Shown piece by piece: positions 7,695 to 13,615 of a DNA stretch of 22,191 nt. The position numbers and the translations under genes are program-made. Every line of letters starts with the position of its first letter. Positions within the stretch are counted from its first letter, which is position 1. A model generated the notes under the pieces. The model was given only the letters and a program-made list of their open reading frames with translations. It searched no databases and was not told where the DNA came from. Source of the DNA: a virus; IMG/VR virus record IMGVR_UViG_3300044998_000154, positions 1-22,191 of that record. One strand, 5' to 3'.

Positions 7695-8062
7695 CAGACA
7701 ATCCGCTTCGTATGAATCAGCCACTCGTTCCCAGCCGACTGGTATTCCACAGCAGGCTTGTTCGGATCGTATGGCTGGACCTCATAAACCTCGCTGCCGT
7801 CGTGAATCCGATCACCGACACGCGGCACGATCAGATCACCATCGACAATCACCGCATCGACCGGAAGCAGGTAGTCCCACATCGTGATTGTGATCTCGAT
7901 GCCGTACTCAGCACCAATCGCCGCATAGTCCCGGGCACCCCTCCGAGCCGGAATCAGACCAGAGACGTTGACGCCGCGTTCGATCCGCACCATCACGCCG
8001 AACTCACGCTGCAATGCAGGCAGCCCCAACGTGCTGAACACCTGATCGAATCGAGACGCCAT
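7694..8062 (-). CDS. Head-tail stopper/adaptor protein (putative)
   Basis: This is a 122-aa protein from the ATG at 8062, one base after the TGA of the upstream gene (TGAGATG). A GTG at 8074 would add four residues. The N-terminus is helical (FDQVFSTLGLPALQREFG). The rest is beta-rich, with RIERGVNVSGLIPARRG, ITITMWDYLLPVDAVIVDGD and a closing module DRIHDGSEVYEVQPYDPN. The D-x-(I/V)-x-x-G-x-x-Y-x-V pattern is characteristic of small beta-barrel connectors that plug the portal after packaging (head closure/stopper type). Position between the gpW-like and terminator-like genes fits. Which connector ring it forms is inferred. Confidence 0.6.
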   Translation of the reverse strand: MASRFDQVFSTLGLPALQREFGVMVRIERGVNVSGLIPARRGARDYAAIGAEYGIEITITMWDYLLPVDAVIVDGDLIVPRVGDRIHDGSEVYEVQPYDPNKPAVEYQSAGNEWLIHTKRIV

Positions 8063-8063
8063 C

Positions 8064-8285
8064 TCAGCCACCACCGCCCGGAGGAATCATCCGCGTTCGA
8101 CGCAATCCGAACGTCGGATTCTTCGCCGCCTTCTGAGCCGCCAGATAGTTCGCCGCCTCGATCAGATCCTTGATCGGCAATCGTTGCACAGTCCGGCCAT
8201 GCTCGCTCGACGAAGCAACCATGCCCTTCGCGATCTCCTCAATCGCCTGTTCAATCGACTCGATAGGTTCCAGCGGCTCACTCAT
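8064..8285 (-). CDS. gpW-like head-tail joining protein (putative)
   Basis: This is a 73-aa protein from the ATG at 8285, with AAAGG eight bases upstream; a GTG one codon earlier is possible. It is mostly helical (IESIEQAIEEIAKGMV, then IKDLIEAANYLAAQKAAKN). It ends in a basic, proline/glycine tail (FGLRRTRMIPPGGGG). The segment D-L-I-x-A-x-x-Y-L ... A followed by an R-x-R-x-x-P tail is what I recall from gpW-family head-completion proteins (lambda gpW has 68 aa), which bind the portal below the connector. It stands after the capsid decoration gene. In many GpA-type phages the gpW gene instead lies between terminase and portal. Confidence 0.65.
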   Translation of the reverse strand: MSEPLEPIESIEQAIEEIAKGMVASSSEHGRTVQRLPIKDLIEAANYLAAQKAAKNPTFGLRRTRMIPPGGGG

Positions 8286-8300
8286 CACAGCAGCCTTTCA

Positions 8301-8675
8301 TTAAACAGATGTTGGCGAATGCAGGGCCTTGCAGACGCTGTTCGCTCCACCGCCACCATCGGCCACCACGAAGCCGAACACCGCGTTGTTGGTTCCAGTC
8401 GTCGTGACCTTGTTGACGGAATCGCTCCACCAGACCTTGGCACCATTGACCGCGTTATTCAGGTTCACCACCTCGTAGATGCCGCCGCCCAATGACAGCG
8501 AACCGGCCACGTTGTTCGCGATGGCCAGCGGTGCGATTGCCACGTATGCACCCGTGCCAGTCGTGTTCGCCTCCACTGTCCCGATCACAATCACCTGACC
8601 CTCAGCCACCGCGCCGCCTGTTGGCGTATAGCTGATGTTGACCGGTGAACCGCTTACGAAAGTCGTCTCTGCCAT
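8301..8675 (-). CDS. Capsid decoration (cement) protein, DUF2190-like
   Basis: This 124-aa protein starts at the ATG at 8675, with AAGGGGG as ribosome binding site eight bases upstream. It is an all-beta, Gly/Val/Thr-rich chain: NISYTPTGGAVAEGQVIVIGTV, then IAPLAIANNVAGSLSLGGGIYEV, then NGAKVWWSDSVNKVTTT and AVFGFVVAD. The order G-x-V-x-x-G-x-V-(V/I)-x-I-G, I-A-x-x-x-x-G-S-L-x-x-x-G, G-A-K-V-x-W and F-G-x-x-V-A-D matches the DUF2190 family. That family trimerises on capsid surfaces and stabilises the shell. It lies downstream of the capsid gene, separated by two short genes. Confidence 0.85.
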   Translation of the reverse strand: MAETTFVSGSPVNISYTPTGGAVAEGQVIVIGTVEANTTGTGAYVAIAPLAIANNVAGSLSLGGGIYEVVNLNNAVNGAKVWWSDSVNKVTTTGTNNAVFGFVVADGGGGANSVCKALHSPTSV

Positions 8676-8680
8676 TTTCG

Positions 8681-9439
8681 TTACCCCCTTGTTGTTCCTG
8701 CCAGTTGTGGCAAGACGCTCTCAGAAACGTAGTGAGAATCAAACCGCTCTGATCCCCACGCGTATGTATTCATGTAGGACGCCTCACCCACATGCTCCAC
8801 CGCCACACTCCGAGTTGCACCGACACGCAACCCCAGTTCATGGCAACGTCGACTGAAGTACCAATCTTCCGGCTCAACTTGTGGCCGATAGCGTCCCAAC
8901 TCCTCATCGAAGATAATCCGATCATTGATGGTGAAGTGCATGCCGCTCGCCCACTGAGGATCGAAACGGCAGACCCAACACCCCGTATTGATCAGCAGTC
9001 GCCCGCCCACGTCCTCGCTCGTGAACGTCTCCGGCAACTCATACAGTTCGTGCATCGTGATCCGGCAACGTGGATTCCAGTTGCTGTCATCGCTCGCAAT
9101 CGCAAGCGACGTCAACCCCTGCCCCGACTTCATCGGGACCGCAACCCCCAGCACGTCCAGTTCCTGCTCCTCCATCTCTGCAATCAGCTTGTCGAGCCAC
9201 CATTCTTCCGGCCCCACATCATCATGCAGCATGGCAAAGTACGCGACCGGCTTCCCGGTTCCAACCAGATTCAGCGCGGTACACCACAGGCCATTGAAGT
9301 TCGCTGCCAACAACGAATTCGTTTGGTAGCCAACAATGACCTTGGACATATCACGCCGGGCACGCCACAGACCACGGCTCGATGAGGCTGTCATCTTGCC
9401 GTATGAAGGCATCCCCAGAAATGCTAGTCGGTCACTCAC
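8681..9439 (-). CDS. GT-A-fold glycosyltransferase-like protein inside head operon
   Basis: This 252-aa protein starts at a GTG (9439) with GGAGAG upstream; the first in-frame ATG is nine codons later (9412). Motifs fit a GT-A/family-2-like transferase that uses a nucleotide sugar and a divalent metal. There is an N-terminal strand with a conserved polar turn (VGYQTNSLLAANFN) and a DxD-type motif FAMLHDDVGP at residues 68-77. A second acidic site, VEPEDWYFSRRCHELGLRVG, lies at 188-207, and the metal-coordinating His candidate VEHVG is at 214-218. The N-terminal Rossmann half looks shortened. Encoded between capsid-associated genes, it may glycosylate a virion protein or modify a host surface sugar. 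The target is not evident. It overlaps the 97-aa gene by 8 bases. Confidence 0.75.
   Translation of the reverse strand: MSDRLAFLGMPSYGKMTASSSRGLWRARRDMSKVIVGYQTNSLLAANFNGLWCTALNLVGTGKPVAYFAMLHDDVGPEEWWLDKLIAEMEEQELDVLGVAVPMKSGQGLTSLAIASDDSNWNPRCRITMHELYELPETFTSEDVGGRLLINTGCWVCRFDPQWASGMHFTINDRIIFDEELGRYRPQVEPEDWYFSRRCHELGLRVGATRSVAVEHVGEASYMNTYAWGSERFDSHYVSESVLPQLAGTTRG
8684..8696 (-). promoter_or_regulatory. Ribosome binding site with AACAACAAGGGGG context
   Basis: On the minus strand AACAACAAGGGGG lies eight bases before the ATG of the capsid decoration gene (8675), overlapping no upstream coding sequence of its own operon. It matches the context at 19435-19446 and 21124-21136. A strong initiation signal is expected for an abundant capsid decoration protein. 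Confidence 0.5.
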
Positions 9440-9725
9440 TCTTTGCTCTCCGCCGCCGAGGTACAGGAATCACAGGTTCTGGTTCGTCGAAGATCACCGG
9501 TTCCGGCACAGCATCCAGATCCTGCATGGGATCAGTCACTTCCGGACGCGGCTTCGGCTGAGGAGCCTCCACCGCTTCGGCTTCCTGATCTGGCTCAACC
9601 TCGATGGCGATGTTCATCGCAATCAACCGCCGAGCCAGATCGTCTTCCACTAACCCGATCTCGTTCGCCAGCAGACTACACCCCAAGCGAACGGACGGGT
9701 TACGCAGCATCAGAATCTTGATCAC
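9432..9725 (-). CDS. Short capsid-associated protein with acidic Pro-rich linker
   Basis: This is a 97-aa protein whose ATG overlaps the capsid gene's stop (ATGA at 9722-9725). Residues 1-45 look folded (MIKILMLRNPSVRLGCSLLANEIGLV ... LIAMNIAIEVE). They resemble small beta modules commonly encoded right after major capsid genes. Residues about 46-88 are Pro/Glu/Asp-rich and probably disordered, and the end is strongly basic (RRRRAKSE). No function is recognised. A scaffold-like, decorating or capsid-tethering role is possible from context. It overlaps the start of the glycosyltransferase gene by 8 bases. Confidence 0.65.
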   Translation of the reverse strand: MIKILMLRNPSVRLGCSLLANEIGLVEDDLARRLIAMNIAIEVEPDQEAEAVEAPQPKPRPEVTDPMQDLDAVPEPVIFDEPEPVIPVPRRRRAKSE

Positions 9726-11773
9726 GAATCACCCCCGTCTGCGCGGACACCGCCGCGATATTCCTGTTTCCGCACGCCGATGTCGCAGTAGCCACGCATC
9801 TGGATCCCGAGCGTGTTGAACTCGGTATCAGCAGACTCGACAGTCGGCTCCACCCGACCGTACAGGGCCGCAATCTCGATTACCGGCAACACTGACGGAT
9901 CTGCCAGCATGTACCAAGCCGCCGCATCGTAGCCGCTGAAGTTCGCGTCGCTCATGTACTCGCTGCTCTCGACGCGATAACGGCCAACGAACGGATTGAA
10001 GTTTGGAATCGTTGTGTTGGCTCCAGTCACCATCAACGATGGACTGACCAGCGAGACTGCCCGATTGTACAGAGCAGGCGGAACCAGCAGGATTGCCGGC
10101 CGGACACCGAGCGGGAATCCGTTTGGATCTTTCTGCTCGCGGAAGATCTTCTCAGTAGTATCCAGTCCCTCCAGCGTCATGTTGGCAACGCCCGTATTGA
10201 CGTTGTTGTTGCCGCCAGTGAAGAAGGATGCGTTGTCGAGAAACTCTGTCCAGAAGATCCGGTTCAGTGCCCTTGCACCGCCCAGACCCAGCTTGCGGGG
10301 AGTGTCCGTCAACGCGCCCAGATCGTCATTGATGAAATCCTCACGCGCGACAGCCAGCATCCGGCCATAGGTGTCGGCCTTGTTGCTGTACGTCACTTCT
10401 CCCAGCGTCCCATGAGTGATCGGACCGCCTTTGCCAACCTTCTCGTACTCCACGTCAGCCAGCAGGCTGGTAGTTGTGATCGTTTTGAAGTCGTTGACAG
10501 CACGAATCGCAGCCACTCGCAGAGGAGTCATGTCAACCGACTCCCAGCCCACCCGCAGGAACTTGTTCGCCACGTTCGACAGGATCGTCGCAATGCTGAT
10601 CGTTGAGAAACCAGCAGCATGAATCTGCCGACCACCCTGCTTGTCGAATGCAGCCTGCAGGGCATCGATGGTCACCTTTGTGCTGTAATCGCTCCGGTAC
10701 CCCTTCGCTGTTGCAGCAGTCAGGATCAGCTGGTTCAGTCCGATCTGACCCCGGAACCGATCGTGAGCAGCCTGCAGCGTCTGATCGTCGAAAGCCTTCT
10801 CGATGTTCGGCAAACGGCCAGCCTGACAGATCGCCGCTTCCAGAACCTTCGAAGTCAACCGCTCGTCACGTCGCCCGGCCATCGGCATACGCGCATCGGG
10901 AACACTGGCCTCGAGCAACTCCAGGCGGAACTTGTCGACATCCCACTTGGCTTCGATAGCCTGATCGGCCAGTTCCTTGATCGCGTCGATGTTGTGAGGC
11001 TGCGAATCACAAGCCTTGAACGCATAGTCAAGGATCTTGTCGCACCGCTCCTTTTCGAGCTTCTTGGCTTCAAATCCGGATGCACTCAGGGCCGGTTTCT
11101 TGACCGCCTTCCGGCCCTCGTAACTGGCTTTCAGTTCCTCGATCTGCTGATCGTTCATGCCGCTTGCGTCGATGCTCAGCGACTCCAGCCATGCCTTAAA
11201 TTCTGCGTCCATTGCAACCCCACTTGTGATGGATGGAGCAGCCGCAGCCGCTACCGTCGCCGTCGTGTTATCGTCCGCACCGTGCGAAACGAAACCGAAA
11301 CCCTTCAACGTCCCCGAGCGAATCACATACGCCGGGCCCGTGATCTCCTGTCCGTTGACCGTCACTTTCTTGTCGGCTGCAATCTCCTGCACCCGACCCA
11401 CTGTGACCTCCAGACTCGCTTGCCACTGGTAGCCGTCCAGAGCCGAGTTAATGACCTCATCCCGATACGGTGTAGCCGCACTTGCCACACCGTTCGCAAT
11501 CAACTGTTTCCCATCGTTGACCACCTCGAAATTGCCGACCCGCTTGGTGCGGTCATGATCGAGATTCGCAACAAGAACCTTGCCGTATTTCAGGCTGGCC
11601 AGATCGACGGCAACCGGTAAGTCCCAGCCCCCGACAACCAACGTGCCACCCGTATAGAACGTCGCAGAGAACCGCTTCGGGGCCGGACGTGATACGTCAC
11701 CCTCGACCGGCTCGCCTGCCGTGATCTCCACCGGCGCACTCAACGCGCATAGCTTGTTCTTACTCAACGCCAT
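9722..11773 (-). CDS. Fused prohead protease - scaffold - major capsid protein
   Basis: This is a 683-aa protein from the ATG at 11773, with GGGGGTG upstream; an in-frame GTG at 11782 would add three residues. Residues about 1-185 resemble a phage prohead protease: VANLDHDRTKRVG carries the candidate catalytic His (H73) and ALDGYQWQASLEV the candidate Ser (S120). A following VIRSGTLKGFGFVSHGADDNT block sits where these proteases have their last conserved strand. Residues about 186-385 are charged and helical, like a scaffolding/delta domain. Residues about 386-683 read as a major capsid protein, with EVTYSNKADTYGRMLAVAREDFINDDLGAL and a C-terminal VEPTVESADTEFNTLGIQMRGYCDIGV. Maturation would cut off the first two parts. 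It overlaps the portal gene by 14 bases. Confidence 0.85.
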   Translation of the reverse strand: MALSKNKLCALSAPVEITAGEPVEGDVSRPAPKRFSATFYTGGTLVVGGWDLPVAVDLASLKYGKVLVANLDHDRTKRVGNFEVVNDGKQLIANGVASAATPYRDEVINSALDGYQWQASLEVTVGRVQEIAADKKVTVNGQEITGPAYVIRSGTLKGFGFVSHGADDNTTATVAAAAAPSITSGVAMDAEFKAWLESLSIDASGMNDQQIEELKASYEGRKAVKKPALSASGFEAKKLEKERCDKILDYAFKACDSQPHNIDAIKELADQAIEAKWDVDKFRLELLEASVPDARMPMAGRRDERLTSKVLEAAICQAGRLPNIEKAFDDQTLQAAHDRFRGQIGLNQLILTAATAKGYRSDYSTKVTIDALQAAFDKQGGRQIHAAGFSTISIATILSNVANKFLRVGWESVDMTPLRVAAIRAVNDFKTITTTSLLADVEYEKVGKGGPITHGTLGEVTYSNKADTYGRMLAVAREDFINDDLGALTDTPRKLGLGGARALNRIFWTEFLDNASFFTGGNNNVNTGVANMTLEGLDTTEKIFREQKDPNGFPLGVRPAILLVPPALYNRAVSLVSPSLMVTGANTTIPNFNPFVGRYRVESSEYMSDANFSGYDAAAWYMLADPSVLPVIEIAALYGRVEPTVESADTEFNTLGIQMRGYCDIGVRKQEYRGGVRADGGDS

Positions 11774-13307
11774 CGTCTGCACCCCCGCTACCTGATTCCG
11801 TTCCGTTCAGACCCAGCAGACTGACCACCGCTGGCAACACATGCTGCGGCAGATTCAACAGCATGTTGATCTTCCGTTGCGTATCGACATCAACACCGTT
11901 CGCCGCTGCCATCTCGATCAGTTCATCTTCGTAATCCAAGCCACTGGCCGAATACTCCGAAGTTAAAGATGTGGTCCCGTTCTTCAGCCGCTTATCCGAT
12001 GCGTCCGCCTCTGCCACAATGTCCGCCGCTTGGTGCTTCGGCCAGTCCCATTCGTGCGGCATCAACGCTGCATCAACCGCTTCCGGATTGCCACCGAACC
12101 ATCCGTATGTAACGACAGCCATCTCAAACCAGACGGCAAACAGTTGATCCAGAACCACGTCATTACAGTCGGCTCTGTCAATATCCAGTGACCCGTAATA
12201 GGTCTGATGATCCAGCCGACCTGATGCGTAGTTGTATGACGATGAATCGCAGGCCGCCTTATTGAACGGCATGTTTTTCGGTCGAGCCTGTTCGTTGATC
12301 AGACTCCGCATGAACATCTCATGGTTCGCGGTAGGCTGCTCGGCTTTCAACTGCTCGACGCCATGCCCAGACGGCAACGCAGTGAGCACCTGTCTTTCGT
12401 ATTCCATCGTGGACATGGGCGCGACCATGTCCATTTCTTCTGGTTCGAACTGCGTCTTCAGGAATACTGGATGACTCGCAATGTTCTCAGATGCACTGAC
12501 AACAGACTCCCGCCATCGCCGGCCAGCAGCACCTGCATTGAGCGTAGATGTCGTCTCGGGAATACCTCGATGTTGACCCGGACGCCGCATCCGGAACCAA
12601 TGCAGCACATACTTCGCCGGAACCCGCTCCGATTGAGTCAGCAACCCGAATCCATTGCTGCTTCCGGGATGCTCCTTCAGGAATTCGTAGTATGTCGGAT
12701 TGCCAAAATCATCGAACTCGATCCCGTCAATCTTCCCCTTTGTCCCGAACGGCAGATACGGCGTTGCACACTGTTCCGTCTCGTGCAGCACCAGATCAAT
12801 CTTGACCGCATCCCTTAGATTCCGGTTCTCTCGCAGTACGGCAAACGCCTCGCCGTCCGTATGTTTCGCATGCGCCATGCACCACAACTTCCGCCGCAAC
12901 TGCACAGCCTTCGACCACCGCCACCATGCCGCCTCGACCATGCGATTGAACGCCTCGCTGGCCGTCTGCATCCGCAACGTTGGACCGATCCCAACCAGAT
13001 CGTTCGTGTATGTGGCCGCGATTCCGTCCGCATACCCGTTGTTCCAAACCTCGTAACGCGACCGCTGAACAAGCTTCGACCGCACATGCGGAGAGTTAGC
13101 AGAGTCCGCGTCTAATGCGTCTGCGTTCGCCCAGTACCGTCGATGCTCGTCAGTGTCACGCGCCGCATCGTAACTGCCATGCGCCTGCTGACGCTGCTTC
13201 AGTTGCCGCTGCCGATCCAATGCCTCAGCCAGATCCTGACGGACGCGCGAACGCTTTGGCAACGGACGCCCGAACGAGTCCAGAATCGGTGAAGCCTGCA
13301 TGATCAT
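11760..13307 (-). CDS. Portal protein, lambda gpB family
   Basis: This 515-aa protein would form the dodecameric DNA gate at one capsid vertex, binding terminase during packaging and the connectors afterwards. Signature stretches are WNNGYADGIAATYTNDLVGIGPTL near residues 88-111, HTDGEAFAVL at 149-158, and HWFRMRRPGQHRGIPETT at 236-253. The C-terminal part has LDQLFAVWFEM, and a Gly/Ser tail ends in GADDGVE. Length matches the lambda gpB/Phage_portal_2 family (about 500-530 aa). ATG at 13307 is used; a second ATG lies two codons later and neither has a strong Shine-Dalgarno. It follows a structured intergenic element and overlaps the capsid gene. Confidence 0.92.
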   Translation of the reverse strand: MIMQASPILDSFGRPLPKRSRVRQDLAEALDRQRQLKQRQQAHGSYDAARDTDEHRRYWANADALDADSANSPHVRSKLVQRSRYEVWNNGYADGIAATYTNDLVGIGPTLRMQTASEAFNRMVEAAWWRWSKAVQLRRKLWCMAHAKHTDGEAFAVLRENRNLRDAVKIDLVLHETEQCATPYLPFGTKGKIDGIEFDDFGNPTYYEFLKEHPGSSNGFGLLTQSERVPAKYVLHWFRMRRPGQHRGIPETTSTLNAGAAGRRWRESVVSASENIASHPVFLKTQFEPEEMDMVAPMSTMEYERQVLTALPSGHGVEQLKAEQPTANHEMFMRSLINEQARPKNMPFNKAACDSSSYNYASGRLDHQTYYGSLDIDRADCNDVVLDQLFAVWFEMAVVTYGWFGGNPEAVDAALMPHEWDWPKHQAADIVAEADASDKRLKNGTTSLTSEYSASGLDYEDELIEMAAANGVDVDTQRKINMLLNLPQHVLPAVVSLLGLNGTESGSGGADDGVE

Positions 13308-13336
13308 TCATGCACATTCGCACGCCCGATTCAGGC

Positions 13337-13383
13337 CGTCTAGACGAATATCAGCAACTATCGTCTATGTGTAGACAGTAGTT
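13337..13383 (-). promoter_or_regulatory. Cluster of GTCTA/TAGAC inverted repeats between zinc-ribbon and portal genes
   Basis: Positions on the plus strand: CGTCTAGACG is a perfect 10-base palindrome at 13337-13346. TAGACGA (13341-13347) and TCGTCTA (13361-13367) form a 7-bp inverted repeat with a 13-base loop. AACTATCGTCTA (13356-13367) and TAGACAGTAGTT (13372-13383) form a 12-position stem, 11 pairs counting one wobble, with the loop TGTG. The second and third hairpins share 13361-13367 and so exclude one another. The longest hairpin begins within the TAA stop of the zinc-ribbon gene. No T-run follows, so it is not an ordinary intrinsic terminator. An operator, attenuator or RNA-processing site are possibilities. 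Confidence 0.6.
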
Positions 13384-13615
13384 AAGAATCGCTGTCCACG
13401 TCGCGTAAATATCGCTCACGGGCCTGCAACGTGACCACCTTCCGGCCACAGTTCCGACACTGTCGATAACGCTGCACACCGATGGAGAGCTGCTTGGTCG
13501 CATACGTCCGGAAGTCCATGCACCCGCACTTGTCGCACACCAGCAGACCGGATTCGTCCTGCGTCATGGACTCAGCCTGCATCTGCTGCAACGTCTTCCG
13601 CGACTTGTTTTTCAT
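13382..13615 (-). CDS. Small zinc-ribbon protein between terminase and portal
   Basis: This is a 77-aa protein from the ATG at 13615, which overlaps the large terminase stop (ATGA at 13612-13615). The same frame is open to 13705, but that extension lies inside the terminase gene and reads as a shadow. Two Cys pairs, C27-x-x-C30 and C53-x-x-C56 (CDKC ... CRNC), separated by 22 residues, with another Cys at 32, form a classical zinc ribbon. The middle reads RTYATKQLSIGVQRYRQC, so arginines and aromatics could contact nucleic acid. Such domains are found in transposase, primase and transcription-factor-like proteins. Here it may assist packaging or regulate late genes, but its role is unknown. 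Confidence 0.75.
   Translation of the reverse strand: MKNKSRKTLQQMQAESMTQDESGLLVCDKCGCMDFRTYATKQLSIGVQRYRQCRNCGRKVVTLQARERYLRDVDSDS

Noticed and set aside
7695-7724. GTG start at 7724 for the terminator-like protein
   Set aside because: It would overlap the preceding gene by 31 bases, whereas the ATG at 7694 gives a TGATG junction like those elsewhere in the operon.
10619-11620. 333-codon plus-strand ORF opposite the capsid fusion gene
   Set aside because: It is antisense to a well-supported gene, has shadow-like Arg/Leu/Ser/Pro composition and no ribosome binding site or family motif.
13356-13383. Rho-independent terminator after the zinc-ribbon gene
   Set aside because: The stem is A/T-containing with a mismatch and no T-run follows on the minus strand, so it does not meet terminator criteria.
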